In this document: positions 16,857 through 26,443 of the stretch, one piece after another
Layout: the number at the start of each line of letters is the position of its first letter
Numbering within the stretch: the first letter of the stretch is position 1
Assembly (NCBI RefSeq): GCF_001280085.1
Contig: NZ_LGED01000227.1
Coordinates: 1-64,000, forward strand
Length of the DNA stretch: 64,000 nucleotides
Reading direction: 5' to 3'
Origin: Saccharothrix sp. NRRL B-16348
Lineage (GTDB): Bacteria > Actinomycetota > Actinomycetes > Mycobacteriales > Pseudonocardiaceae
The notes under the pieces: generated by a model
Database searches by the model: none
Seen by the model: the letters and a program-made list of their open reading frames with translations, nothing else
Told to the model about the DNA's origin: nothing
Program-made: the position numbers and the translations under genes

Positions 16857-16908
16857 ACCTGGCTTCCTTGCCTGGTCGTTGTTCGCCGATCGCGCAAGGA
16901 GCTTCGCC

Positions 16909-17967
16909 ATGGCGAAACGTCACATGTTGAATTGTGTTCCTCTTGGGCGTGATTGTCTGCCGTTGGATGCGGCGAGGACGGCATTCGAGTGGCTGGTCAC
17001 CGGCCCGGATCCGATCTCGGTCGAGGGTCGGTGTTTCGCCGGTCTGCCGCGGCGGCGGGTGCCGCTGGACGAGCTGCGGGATCTGCTGTTGGATCCCGCT
17101 CTGCCGATGTCGACGGTGGACCCGGTCTGGGTGCATCTGGTCGCGCGTTCACGCGACGAGGGCGGTGCGGCGACGGTGGGCTGTGTCGGGGTCGCGCTGC
17201 CGGCGTTGTTCGCCATCGCGGCCGAGCTGTGCGCGCCGTTCGCCGATGACCACCACGACATCCACGCCGCGGTGCTGACCGGGTTCCTGTCCGAGTTGGC
17301 CCGTGCGGACCTGGACAGGCCGTGGGTGATGTGGCGGCTGCGGTGCGCGGCGTTGCGCGCGGGACACCTGTTCATCCGCGACGCGTTGGAGAGCCCGACC
17401 CCGTCGGATGAGGACTTCCACTCCGGCGAGCCGACCCGGCCGTGGGGGCATGAGGACTTCGTGCTTGCCCGCGCGGTGGCCGAGGGTGTGATCACCGGGG
17501 CGCAGGCCGAGCTGATCGGCTCCACCCGGCTGGAGCCGGAGTACACGCTGCGCCAGGCCGCCGCGGACCGGGGCGTGAGCTACAAGGCCATCGAACAGGT
17601 CCGTCGCCGCGCGGAGCGCAGGTTGGTGGCCTGGCTCGCCGACCAGGCCCCGTACGACGACCCCGGCGATCGCCGCGAACGCGATGTGGAGATCCGTGCG
17701 GTCAACGCGGTCACGATCACCGCCGCCGCCCACGGGACCGCGCACCCGTCGACCGGCACACCCGAGAAGTCACGCATGGTGACCGCTCGTCGGGGAAGGT
17801 CGGCGAAAGAAGTCCGGCGAAGCGTGTTGAAAAACGCTGCGGAATCCGGAGTCGAGGGCTGCGGGAGACGAGCGGTCGCTGCCGTGCACACCACCTCGCC
17901 CGACCGTCCGACCGGGACCACGCGGCGGACGTCGGGCACGACTCCGGAGGAACCCCGATGCGCCTGA
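16909..17967 (+). CDS. Sigma-like/HTH regulator, first gene of the conjugation operon
   Basis: The ATG at 16909 has AAGGA 8 bp upstream. The 352-residue protein is largely helical and unfamiliar, but near residues 205-245 it has VAEGVITGAQAELIGSTRLE followed by TLRQAAADRGVSYKAIEQVR. This resembles a sigma-region-4/LuxR-type helix-turn-helix as found in island-encoded regulators. The C-terminal ~80 residues (RRGRSAKEVRR, HTTSPDRPTGTTRR) are basic and probably disordered. It opens the conjugation operon and lies beside the 11-bp repeat array, so it is the best candidate for the protein that binds it. The stop overlaps the pilin gene's start region. Confidence 0.6.
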   Translation: MAKRHMLNCVPLGRDCLPLDAARTAFEWLVTGPDPISVEGRCFAGLPRRRVPLDELRDLLLDPALPMSTVDPVWVHLVARSRDEGGAATVGCVGVALPALFAIAAELCAPFADDHHDIHAAVLTGFLSELARADLDRPWVMWRLRCAALRAGHLFIRDALESPTPSDEDFHSGEPTRPWGHEDFVLARAVAEGVITGAQAELIGSTRLEPEYTLRQAAADRGVSYKAIEQVRRRAERRLVAWLADQAPYDDPGDRRERDVEIRAVNAVTITAAAHGTAHPSTGTPEKSRMVTARRGRSAKEVRRSVLKNAAESGVEGCGRRAVAAVHTTSPDRPTGTTRRTSGTTPEEPRCA

Positions 17968-18479
17968 CCCATCTGCCCGGCAACTGCCCGCCCGACCGCC
18001 GAGACAGCGGCCACCGGCTGTGCCGCGGCCCCGTCGCCGGTCCTTCCGCGACTACTCGCCGAGCCCGGTCGGGTGCGTCGCGATCGACCGCCGGCACACC
18101 GTCCATACCTCCGATGTGTACCGCGTCGGTGCGCCGTCGCACCACCGTCGCCCGGCGGTTCGTGGTGATAGCCGAGCTGGTGGTCGGGCTCGTCGTCGTC
18201 CTGCCCGTGTCGTCGGCTCATGCGGACACCGCGGTGCTCGCGGTCGCGGGCAGCGTCGACGAGGTTCTCACCAACATCCGCAACTGGTTGATGGGCATCC
18301 TCGCCGGGCTGGCGACGGTGTTTTTGACCGTCGGTGGTGTGCGTCGGGTGTTCGGTGGCGGTGATCCCGGCGAGCAGGAGAAGGCGAAGACCGCGTTCAA
18401 GTCCGCCGGGATCGGCTATGGACTGGCCGCGCTCGCACCGCTGGTCGTCTCGGTGCTCAAGGGCATCGTGGGCGCCTAG
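17958..18479 (+). CDS. VirB2/TrbC-like T4SS pilin precursor
   Basis: The ATG at 17958 has GGAGG 7 bp upstream and overlaps the previous gene's end. After a basic, poorly conserved N-terminus of about 65 residues comes a signal-like segment (FVVIAELVVGLVVVLPVSSA, cleavage near AHADTA). The mature pilin has ~87 residues with two hydrophobic helices: WLMGILAGLATVFLTVGGVR and, after GEQEKAKTAFKSAGIG, YGLAALAPLVVSVLKGIVG. This two-helix pattern with a short positive loop is that of TrbC/VirB2-type pilins of actinobacterial type IV secretion systems. It probably forms the conjugation channel or surface polymer. An internal ATG at 18114 is an alternative start. Confidence 0.75.
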   Translation: MRLTHLPGNCPPDRRDSGHRLCRGPVAGPSATTRRARSGASRSTAGTPSIPPMCTASVRRRTTVARRFVVIAELVVGLVVVLPVSSAHADTAVLAVAGSVDEVLTNIRNWLMGILAGLATVFLTVGGVRRVFGGGDPGEQEKAKTAFKSAGIGYGLAALAPLVVSVLKGIVGA

Positions 18480-18481
18480 CC

Positions 18482-20569
18482 ATGGCCACCACCACGTCCA
18501 CCGTGTGTCGACACCGGCAGCCACCGTGGAACGAGTCCCCCACCACCGTCCCGGCCCCGATGTCGCCGGGCGACCGTGGCGGCCTCGTGCAGCCGACGAT
18601 CGGGCGCCGCCGCCGCACGGTGTCGGTGTTGTTGGCCGGTGCGGTCGCGGTACTGGGCTGCACCCTGGTGCTGTCGGCGTCCGCGCAGCCGACGACACCG
18701 GCCACGGCGCCTGCCGCTCAACCTTCCGATCCGTGTGCCGGTCCGGGTCCACACCCTGTGCCGTGCCCACCGTCGACGACGAGCTCGCCGACAGCAGCGG
18801 TGCCGTCGACCACGGCGCCGTCGAACCCCTGCCTCACACCACAACCCGGCCGACCAGTTCCGCCCGGATGTCTACCGCGCCCGACGACCACCTTGTCCCG
18901 ACCGTCCACGACCCCGACGGGCACCCCACCGGCACGTCCGGAGGGCCCGGAGTGCGGGATTCTCAACCCGAGCGCGTGTGTCGGGGAGGGGATCGCCGGG
19001 TTCCTGCACCTGCTGGTCGGCGAGTCGCTGAACGTGTTGTTGGGCTGGGTCGGCGGCACGCTGCTGTCCACGCCGACGCTCGCCGACCTGCCCCGGGTCG
19101 GGGAGTTGTGGGAGAAGTCGCGGCTGGTCGTGGTGGCGGTCTACTCGCTGGTGGTGATGCTGGCCGGGCTCCTGCTGATGGGGCACGAGACCGTGCAGGC
19201 CCGCTACTCGATCCGCGACATCGCGCCGCGCGTCGCGGTCGGGTTCCTGGCCGCCAACCTCAGCCTGCTCGTCGGCGACCACGCCATCCGGCTGGCCAAC
19301 GCGGCCAGTCTGGCCGTGCTCGGCGACGGGCTCGACCCCCAGACCTCCGGGCAGGCGGTCACCGAACTGTTCGTCGGTCTGGTGGCCAACTCACTCGTGA
19401 CGGGCGGGTTGTTCGCCGGGGTGTTGTCGGTGGTGCTCACCGTCCTGCTGGTCGCGTTGCTGGTCGGCTACATCGTGCGGGTCGCGCTCACCGTGATCCT
19501 GCTGGCCGGGGCACCGCTGGCGCTGATGTGGCACGGCCTGCCCCAGACCGAAGGGCTCGCGCACTGGTTCTGGCGAACCGGAGCCGGAGTGCTCGGCATC
19601 CAGGTCGGCCAAAGCCTCGCACTGATCTGCGCCCTGAAGGTCTTCCTGGAGCCCGGAGGGTTCCACTTCTTCGGCGCCCCGACCACCGACGGACTCGTCA
19701 ACCTCATCGTCCTGATCGCCCTGGTGTGGATCCTGGTCAAGATCCCCGGCTGGGTGATGCGACAGGTCCAACTCGGCGGCGGACGCCGGACCTTCGTCGG
19801 CGGACTCGCCCGCGCCTTCGTGATCGGCAAGACGATGGGTGTACTCGGCGGTCGAGGCACCCGGACGGCGACTGCCGGGCGGTCGACTGGTCCGGGTCTC
19901 GGCACCGGGGGCGCGCCGCGCCGTGAGCCGCCGTGGCCGGCGCCGATCCGCGAGTGGGGCGGCATCGGCGGCGCGGCGACCCCGGAGGCGGTCGGACGCC
20001 GCCTGCACACTCAACGGGCGCAGGAGTCCGCGCGGCGGCGCACGGTGTCCGGTCGACAGCACCTGCGGTTCCTTCAACCCACACCCCAGGCACCGACGCA
20101 CGACCTCGCCGCCTGGAAACCCGCGGGCAGCACCACCGTGCCCGAGTTCCGGACCGCCGGCGCGTCCGAAGAAGGTTCGTCGTCGAGTCCTCTGCCCTAT
20201 CCGGTCGGTACTGCGGCGCCACCGGTGTTCGGCGCGGCGGCGCCGCGTGTGTCGTCCCGGTCCACGCCCGTGCCTCCGATGCGCACGGCATCGGTGCCGC
20301 CGGAGCTGCGGTTCCGACCGGCCACCGGCGACGCTCCCGTGCGCCCGGTCCGGGCGGCCGCGCGGGCCGAGGTGCCGGTGTTCCGATCGGTGTCACCGCA
20401 GACCGGTGTGCACGGCAGGCGGACCAGGACCCACACGCCGGCGCCGGTGCTGTTCCAGCCGCCGCGTCGTCCCGATACGTCACCACCCACACCGCCTCCG
20501 GCGTCGGTTCCTCCGGCTCGGGGCGTTGCGCCGGCAGTGCCTACTCGATCGGAAGGTGAGCGGTCGTGA
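18482..20569 (+). CDS. VirB6/TrbL-like T4SS inner-membrane protein
   Basis: A 695-residue protein. An N-terminal hydrophobic segment (TVSVLLAGAVAVLGCTLVLS) is followed by an extracytoplasmic Pro/Thr/Ser-rich stretch (about 75-150) with paired cysteines (NPCLTPQPG, GPECGILNPSACVG). About six transmembrane helices follow between 165 and 450, for example LVVVAVYSLVVMLAGLLLMG and GVLSVVLTVLLVALLVGYIV. The cytoplasmic C-terminal third is Pro/Arg-rich. The multi-spanning centre with a short GLPQTEGLAHWFWRTG loop matches the TrbL/VirB6 type that forms part of the DNA channel. It starts 2 bp after the pilin stop, and its own stop overlaps the next gene (GTGA). Confidence 0.75.
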   Translation: MATTTSTVCRHRQPPWNESPTTVPAPMSPGDRGGLVQPTIGRRRRTVSVLLAGAVAVLGCTLVLSASAQPTTPATAPAAQPSDPCAGPGPHPVPCPPSTTSSPTAAVPSTTAPSNPCLTPQPGRPVPPGCLPRPTTTLSRPSTTPTGTPPARPEGPECGILNPSACVGEGIAGFLHLLVGESLNVLLGWVGGTLLSTPTLADLPRVGELWEKSRLVVVAVYSLVVMLAGLLLMGHETVQARYSIRDIAPRVAVGFLAANLSLLVGDHAIRLANAASLAVLGDGLDPQTSGQAVTELFVGLVANSLVTGGLFAGVLSVVLTVLLVALLVGYIVRVALTVILLAGAPLALMWHGLPQTEGLAHWFWRTGAGVLGIQVGQSLALICALKVFLEPGGFHFFGAPTTDGLVNLIVLIALVWILVKIPGWVMRQVQLGGGRRTFVGGLARAFVIGKTMGVLGGRGTRTATAGRSTGPGLGTGGAPRREPPWPAPIREWGGIGGAATPEAVGRRLHTQRAQESARRRTVSGRQHLRFLQPTPQAPTHDLAAWKPAGSTTVPEFRTAGASEEGSSSSPLPYPVGTAAPPVFGAAAPRVSSRSTPVPPMRTASVPPELRFRPATGDAPVRPVRAAARAEVPVFRSVSPQTGVHGRRTRTHTPAPVLFQPPRRPDTSPPTPPPASVPPARGVAPAVPTRSEGERS

Positions 20570-21792
20570 GCTACCACGAGACCCGGACGGGCGGGTCCTA
20601 TGCGGTGCGAATCCCGGCCGACGTCGACATGGACGACCGTGTGCTGGGGCCGCTGACCGCGCGCCAGCTGGCGATCCTCGCAGTGACCGGGGCGGTGCTC
20701 TACCTGCTCTGGGCGGCCACTCGCACGCTGCTGCCGACGCCGGTGTTCGCCGTGTTCGCAGTCCCGGTCGGCGCGGCCGCGATGATGCTCGCGTTGGGCC
20801 GTCGTGACGGCGTCGCGATGGACAAGCTGCTGCTCGCCGCGATCCGGCAGCGCTTGGCTCCGCGTCACCGTGTCGCCGCGCCGGAAGGTGTGCGCCCGGC
20901 CCCGGCCTGGCTCACCGCCGCCGCGGGCGAACCGGCCGGCGGTCGCCCGCGTGACGGGCGACGGGCATCACGGTCCGAGCAGGTGTCGCCGTCGGCGTTG
21001 CGGCTGCCCGCCGAGGCCGTCACCGACACCGGTGTGGTCGATCTGGGCGGCGACGGCCTGGCGGTGGTCGCGGTCGCGAGCACGGTGAACTTCGCCCTGC
21101 GCACGCCGAACGAGCAGGAAGCGCTCGTCGCCGGGTTCGGCCGCTACCTGCACTCCCTGACCGCCCCGGTGCAGGTGCTCGTCCGGACCGAACGTCTGGA
21201 CCTGTCCGGGCAGATCGCGCAGCTGCGCGAGCGGGCGGGCGGGCTGCCGCACCCGGCGCTGGAGGCCGCCGCGTTGGAGCACGCCGACTACCTGGTCCAG
21301 CTGGGCGGGCAATCGCATCTGCTGCGCCGCCAGGTGCTGCTGGTGTTGCGCGAGCCCTACGGTGTCGCCGCCCCGACCGACGGCCTGGGCGGTCCGGGCC
21401 CGCTCGCGGTGCTCGGCTCAATGGCCAGCAGACGCCAGCGGAAACACGCGGCCGGCCAGGTCGACGGTGGGCTCCGGTGGGCGGCGGAGTCGAGGTTGGT
21501 GCGCCGCCTGAGCGAGGCGATCGAGTTGCTGTCCCCGGCCGGGATCGCGGTGACCCCGCTGGACGCCGGGCAGGCCACGGCGGTGCTGGCCTCGGCATGT
21601 AACCCCGACAGCCTGTTGCCGCCGACAGCCCGGTTGGCCGGCGCGGACGAGGTCATCACCACGTCCCACCCCGACCCGTCCGAGCAGGACACCGCCGGCA
21701 TCTTGCGCCGGCCCGTCGGCCATGCGTTCGGGCAGGACGAGGACTACGACGACCCCGACTTCGACGACGAGGATGGAAGGGTGCGGTCCTGA
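20566..21792 (+). CDS. PrgI/SCO6880-like T4SS membrane protein
   Basis: The GTG start overlaps the previous stop and has GGAAGG upstream. The 408-residue protein begins YAVRIPADVDMDDRVLGPLT, then has two transmembrane segments (QLAILAVTGAVLYLLWA and VFAVFAVPVGAAAMMLAL), the typical PrgI module (VirB3-like). A ~200-residue soluble domain follows (AVVAVASTVNFALRTPNEQE; RYLHSLTAPVQVLVRTERLD) like the N-terminal domain of VirB4-type ATPases. It probably anchors the VirB4 ATPase encoded next to the membrane. The C-terminus is very acidic (DEDYDDPDFDDEDG). Confidence 0.75.
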   Translation: MSYHETRTGGSYAVRIPADVDMDDRVLGPLTARQLAILAVTGAVLYLLWAATRTLLPTPVFAVFAVPVGAAAMMLALGRRDGVAMDKLLLAAIRQRLAPRHRVAAPEGVRPAPAWLTAAAGEPAGGRPRDGRRASRSEQVSPSALRLPAEAVTDTGVVDLGGDGLAVVAVASTVNFALRTPNEQEALVAGFGRYLHSLTAPVQVLVRTERLDLSGQIAQLRERAGGLPHPALEAAALEHADYLVQLGGQSHLLRRQVLLVLREPYGVAAPTDGLGGPGPLAVLGSMASRRQRKHAAGQVDGGLRWAAESRLVRRLSEAIELLSPAGIAVTPLDAGQATAVLASACNPDSLLPPTARLAGADEVITTSHPDPSEQDTAGILRRPVGHAFGQDEDYDDPDFDDEDGRVRS

Positions 21793-21797
21793 TTGCC

Positions 21798-23720
21798 TTG
21801 CGGGTACGGCGCCACCGCCGCCCGGCCGTCACCGCGGCCTCGGCCGGGGCAGCGGCGTTCACCCCGGACGCCCTGTCGGTCGGCGCGCGGCACCTGGAGG
21901 TCGGCGGCGACTGGGTCTCCTCGTTCGCCGTGGTCGGGTTCCCGCGCGAGGTGCACCCCGGCTGGCTCGCGCCGTTGTTGACCTACCCCGGTCGGTTGGA
22001 CGTGGCGCTGCACGTGGAGCCGATCGACCCGGCCACCGCCGCCTCCCGACTCAGGAAGCAGCTGGCGAAGCTGGAGGCCGGGCGCCGCCACACCGCCGAG
22101 CACGGCCGCCTGTTCGACCCCCAGGTCGAGGCCGCGACCGAGGACGCCTACGACCTGTCCTCCCGGGTCGCCCGCGGCGAGGGGAAACTGTTCCGGGTCG
22201 GCCTGTACCTGACCGTTCACGCCGGCACGGAGCAGGGGTTGGCCGACGAGGTGGCGGCGCTGCGGTCGCTGTGCGCGTCGTTGCTGCTCGACGCCAAGCA
22301 CACCACATACCGGTCGCTGCAGGGCTGGGTGTCCACGCTGCCGATGGGCCTGGACCTGATCGGCATGCGCCGGACCTTCGACACCTCGGCGTTGGCGGCG
22401 GCGTTCCCGTTCACCAGCCCCGACCTGCCCGCCCCGGACCCCGCCTCGGTCGCCGCGCCGTCGGGGGTGCTCTACGGCTACAACATCGGCTCCCAAGGCC
22501 TGGTGCACTGGGACCGGTTCGGCGAGGCCATGCACAACCACAACTCGGTGATCCTCGGCCGGAGCGGGGCGGGCAAGTCCTACCTGGTCAAACTCGAACT
22601 CCTGCGCAACCTGTACCGGGGCATCGAGATCGCCGTCGTCGACCCCGAGGACGAGTACGCCCGCCTGGCCGCCGCCGTGGGCGGCACCTACGTCCACCTC
22701 GGCGCACACGGTGTCCGGTTGAACCCGTTCGACCTGCCCATCCACACCCGCGCCGACGGACGCCGCACCGCACCCAAGGACGCACTCCTGCGACGCAGCC
22801 TGTTCCTGCACACCGTCATCGCCGTACTCGCCGGCGGCGAACCGGCCGCTGCAGGGCGGGCGGCGTTGGACCGGGCGATCGCCGCGACCTACCAGAGTGT
22901 CGGGATCACCGCCGACGCCCGCACCTGGACGCGCCCCTCCCCCACTCTGCGCGTCCTGCGCGACCAGCTCACGGACGCGGGACAGGCCGGTGACCCGGCT
23001 GCCGCCGAGTTGGCCGCGAGGCTGCACCCCTACGTGGAAGGCGCGTTCAAGCAGCTGTTCGACGGGCCTAGCAGCGTCAATCCCGAGGGTCATCTCGTCG
23101 TGTTCAGCCTGCGCGACCTGCCCGACGAGGTGAAAGGGATCGGCACGCTGCTCACTCTGGACGCGGTGTGGCGGCGGGTGTCCAACCCGGCGATCCGCCG
23201 CCCGCGGCTGGTCGTGGTCGACGAGGCGTGGCTGCTCATGAAAGAGCCCTCCGGGGCCGAGTTCCTGTTCCGCATGGCGAAGGCGTCCCGCAAACACTGG
23301 GCCGGCCTGACGGTGGCCACCCAGGACACGGCCGACGTGCTGGGCAGCGATCTGGGCAAGGCGGTCGTGGCGAACGCGGCGACCCAGATTCTGCTGCGGC
23401 AGGCGTCGCAGGCGATCGACGAGATCACCCGGACGTTCGACCTCTCGGCAGGGGAACGGGCGTTCCTGCTCTCGGCCGACCGGGGGCAGGGCCTGCTGTC
23501 TGCCGGAACGCAACGGGTGGCGTTCCACGCCATCGCCTCACCGACCGAGCACCATCTCGTCACCAGCGACCCGGCCGAACTCGCCGCCTACGCGGACGCG
23601 GCCGATCCGACGGACGAGGCCGATGCCGCCTACGTCGACCTGGGATCCGGCGACGACGTCCCCCACGCCGTCGCCGACGAGTCCGACACCGACGACCAAG
23701 TCGCGGCCGACTCCGCCTGA
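21798..23720 (+). CDS. virB4: VirB4-like T4SS ATPase
   Basis: A 640-residue ATPase from a TTG start shortly after the preceding stop; no better start is in frame. Walker A is GRSGAGKSYL (about 254-263), Walker B is LVVVDEAWLL (about 471-480). The conserved VATQDTADVLGSDLGKAVV and ATQILLRQASQAIDEITRTF segments of VirB4/TraC proteins are present. The N-terminal half (residues 1-240) is the usual membrane-proximal domain. VirB4 powers pilus biogenesis and substrate transfer in type IV secretion. The acidic C-terminus resembles that of the preceding gene. The sequence appears intact, and its place between PrgI-like and coupling protein genes is typical. Confidence 0.9.
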   Translation: MRVRRHRRPAVTAASAGAAAFTPDALSVGARHLEVGGDWVSSFAVVGFPREVHPGWLAPLLTYPGRLDVALHVEPIDPATAASRLRKQLAKLEAGRRHTAEHGRLFDPQVEAATEDAYDLSSRVARGEGKLFRVGLYLTVHAGTEQGLADEVAALRSLCASLLLDAKHTTYRSLQGWVSTLPMGLDLIGMRRTFDTSALAAAFPFTSPDLPAPDPASVAAPSGVLYGYNIGSQGLVHWDRFGEAMHNHNSVILGRSGAGKSYLVKLELLRNLYRGIEIAVVDPEDEYARLAAAVGGTYVHLGAHGVRLNPFDLPIHTRADGRRTAPKDALLRRSLFLHTVIAVLAGGEPAAAGRAALDRAIAATYQSVGITADARTWTRPSPTLRVLRDQLTDAGQAGDPAAAELAARLHPYVEGAFKQLFDGPSSVNPEGHLVVFSLRDLPDEVKGIGTLLTLDAVWRRVSNPAIRRPRLVVVDEAWLLMKEPSGAEFLFRMAKASRKHWAGLTVATQDTADVLGSDLGKAVVANAATQILLRQASQAIDEITRTFDLSAGERAFLLSADRGQGLLSAGTQRVAFHAIASPTEHHLVTSDPAELAAYADAADPTDEADAAYVDLGSGDDVPHAVADESDTDDQVAADSA

Positions 23721-23776
23721 CCATCAACGCTCGTCCACTCTCCGCGCCTCGTCGCGGCTTTCTCGAAGGATCCGTG

Positions 23777-26392
23777 ATGCTGCCCTGGATACAGGCTGCC
23801 GTCGATCAGCCGCCGGAACCGCTTCCGCACAAGGACTGCCGCCCGGCACGCTCGTCCGCTGTCCAGGCCGTCGGGTGGATGGAGGACTATCTGCGCGACC
23901 CTGGCGGCGTCGTGCTCGCGCTGCTGGAACGGCTGCGTGACCTCGCACTGGGCTGGGGCCCGCTCGTGGCGCCGGTACTCGCGGTCCTCGCCGTCGCGAT
24001 CGTGACCGGCCGGCGCTGGTGGGCGCGGCGCTGCCACGAGCTGCTGCTCGCCGACGCCCGCCAGGTCACCGTGCTCGCCCCACCGCAGGTGGATCCCGCG
24101 GGCGGCGCCGCGCTGTGGTCCAACCTCGTCGGCCTGCTGCGGCCGGGCTGGCGGCGGGCATTCACCGGCCAACCGCACATCGCCTGCGAGTACGCGTTCT
24201 CCGAAGCCGGTGTCGCGATCCGGCTGTGGGTGCCCGGTGTCATCCCGCCCGGCCTGGTCGAGCGCGCGGTCGAGGCCGCCTGGCCCGGCTCCCACACCCG
24301 CGTCGGCCCCGCCCACCCGCCGCTACCCGCAGCCGGTGACGGCCGAAGGCGGGTGGTGGTCGGCGGCGAGCTGCGCCTGGCACGCCCCGAAGCACTGCCC
24401 ATCCGGTCGGTGTTCGACGCCGACCCGCTCCGCGCCCTGATCGGAGCGCCGGTCGGGCTGGGCCGGGACGAGCACGCCTGCGTGCAGATCCTGGCCCGCC
24501 CGGTCACCGGCCACCGCGTCCAACGCGCCCGCCGCGCCGCCCGACGCGTGCACACCGGCAGGTCGCCCCGCCTGGTCGGCCAGCTGTTGGACGTCGTCAC
24601 GCCCGGTGCGAGGACCGGTGGGTCCCGGCGCGCGGCGGCGCAGGGCTCGGTGCACAGCGATCCGCAGACGTCGCTGGAGTACGCGGCGCAGAACCGCGCG
24701 ATCGTCACCAAACAGCGCGGCAGCCAGTACGAGACGGTGATCCGCTATGCCGTCGCCACCCTCCTCCCCGCGGACATGGCCGACGGTGAGGTGCGGGCCG
24801 CGCGGGATGTCGCCCGCGGACGGGCCCACGCCCTCGCCGCGTCGTTTGCCTCCTACACCGAGCACAACCACTACACCCGCCACCGCCTCCGCGACCCCGG
24901 CACGGTGATCGACTCACGGCGGCTCGGGCGCGGGGACCTGTTGTCGGTGCCAGAGTTGGCCGCCCTCGCGCACCTGCCCACCGACGAGGCCATCCCCGGC
25001 ATCCAACGCGCCGGAGCCCGCGCCATCGCACCACCACCCGGCATCGCCACACCCGGCCCCGAGGCCAAGCCGCTCGGGATCACCGACACCGGCCACGAAC
25101 GTCCCGTCGCGCTGCGCGTGCCCGACGCCCGGCACCACCTGCACGTCATCGGCGCCACCGGCTCCGGCAAGTCCACCCTGCTCGGCAACATGATCCTGGC
25201 CGACGCCGAAGCCGGCCGCGGCATCGTCCTGATCGACCCCAAAGGCGACCTCGTCACCGACGTCCTGTCCCGCCTGCCGACCGCGGCCCGGGACCGGGTC
25301 GTGCTCTTCGACGCCGACAGCCGCAGCCGACCGCCCTGCCTCAACCCCCTCGACGGCGGCGAGACCGACCTGACCGTCGACAACCTCGTGTCGGTGTTCC
25401 GGCGGGTGTACTCCGCGTTCTGGGGGCCGCGCACCGACGACGTCATGCGCGCCGCCTGCCTCACCCTGCGCACCCAGCAAGGCGTCGCGACCCTCGACGA
25501 CCTGCCCAAACTCCTGGGCGACCCGGCCTTCCGGTCGCGGGTCACCGCCGCCGTCGCCGACCCTGTTCTGCGCGGTTTCTGGTCCTGGTACGAGGAACTG
25601 ACCGACTCGTCGCGTTCCCAGGTCATCTCGCCGTTGATGAACAAGCTGCGCGCGTTCCTGCTCCGCCCGTTCGTCCGCGACGCCATCGCAGGCGGCCCCT
25701 CCACAGTGGATATGGGCAGCGTCCTGGACGGCGGGATCTGCCTGGTGCGCATCCCCAAAGGCTCACTCGGCGAGGAGACCACCCGGCTGGTCGGATCGCT
25801 GGTCGTCGCCGGCACCTGGCAGGCCACCACCGCCCGCGCCCGCACCCCGCAACGCCAACGACGCGACGCGAGCCTGGTGATCGACGAGTGCCACAACTTC
25901 CTCAACCTGCCCTACCCCATCGAGGACATGCTCGCCGAAGCCCGCGGCTTCCGCGTCGCCATGACCCTGGCCCACCAACACCTCGGCCAACTCCCCCGCG
26001 AACTACGCGAAGGCATGTCCACCAACGCCCGCAGCAAAATCTTCTTCAACGCATCCCCCGAAGACGCCCGCGAACTGTCCCGCCACACCGCCCCACGGCT
26101 GACCGACCACGACCTCGCCCACCTCGGCGCCTACCACGCCGCCGCCCGCCTCGTCCTGGCCGGTGAACAAGCCCAACCGTTCACCCTGCTCACCACTCCC
26201 CTGCCACCCGCGATCCCCGGCCGCGCCCGCGACATCCGCAGCACCGCCCGCCGCGCCCTGCACAACCCCGCCACCCGCACCGCCCCATCCACGTCCGGCC
26301 CACAAGACCGGCCAGACCCGCCGCCCACCGCCGGCGATCGACACACCGGACCCGCCGGGCAGCGGCACAGCGCCGACCCGCGCCGCCGCTGA
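23777..26392 (+). CDS. VirD4/TraD-type coupling protein
   Basis: An 871-residue ATPase; ATG at 23777 with GAAGGA 6 bp upstream is preferred to the in-frame GTG at 23774. One N-terminal transmembrane segment (WGPLVAPVLAVLAVAIVTG) is followed by a large periplasmic-type/assembly region. The motor domain comes next: Walker A VIGATGSGKSTLLGNM (about 457-472), IVLIDPKGDLVTD, and Walker B SLVIDECHNFL (about 698). TLAHQHLGQLPRELREGMST and KIFFNASPEDARELSRH are the helicase/AAA elements of type IV coupling proteins. It brings DNA-protein substrate to the T4SS channel and pumps single-stranded DNA. The last 60 residues are Pro/Arg-rich and probably bind the substrate complex. Intact, and central to the claim that the element is conjugative. 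Confidence 0.9.
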   Translation: MLPWIQAAVDQPPEPLPHKDCRPARSSAVQAVGWMEDYLRDPGGVVLALLERLRDLALGWGPLVAPVLAVLAVAIVTGRRWWARRCHELLLADARQVTVLAPPQVDPAGGAALWSNLVGLLRPGWRRAFTGQPHIACEYAFSEAGVAIRLWVPGVIPPGLVERAVEAAWPGSHTRVGPAHPPLPAAGDGRRRVVVGGELRLARPEALPIRSVFDADPLRALIGAPVGLGRDEHACVQILARPVTGHRVQRARRAARRVHTGRSPRLVGQLLDVVTPGARTGGSRRAAAQGSVHSDPQTSLEYAAQNRAIVTKQRGSQYETVIRYAVATLLPADMADGEVRAARDVARGRAHALAASFASYTEHNHYTRHRLRDPGTVIDSRRLGRGDLLSVPELAALAHLPTDEAIPGIQRAGARAIAPPPGIATPGPEAKPLGITDTGHERPVALRVPDARHHLHVIGATGSGKSTLLGNMILADAEAGRGIVLIDPKGDLVTDVLSRLPTAARDRVVLFDADSRSRPPCLNPLDGGETDLTVDNLVSVFRRVYSAFWGPRTDDVMRAACLTLRTQQGVATLDDLPKLLGDPAFRSRVTAAVADPVLRGFWSWYEELTDSSRSQVISPLMNKLRAFLLRPFVRDAIAGGPSTVDMGSVLDGGICLVRIPKGSLGEETTRLVGSLVVAGTWQATTARARTPQRQRRDASLVIDECHNFLNLPYPIEDMLAEARGFRVAMTLAHQHLGQLPRELREGMSTNARSKIFFNASPEDARELSRHTAPRLTDHDLAHLGAYHAAARLVLAGEQAQPFTLLTTPLPPAIPGRARDIRSTARRALHNPATRTAPSTSGPQDRPDPPPTAGDRHTGPAGQRHSADPRRR

Positions 26393-26443
26393 CAGACCCA
26401 CCCGACGGTGCCCCTTCCACCACTCCACTCGCGGAGGTTCGCC

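Larger units (their letters stand above)
16376..16908. promoter_or_regulatory. Divergent control region between modification and conjugation operons
   Basis: About 530 bp separate the two divergent operons and contain no convincing gene. The region holds two arrays of an 11-bp repeat built on CGGTGGC, in opposite orientations (16643-16675 and 16802-16856). Promoters for both operons must lie here. An origin of transfer or a replication iteron region is also possible. Confidence 0.6.
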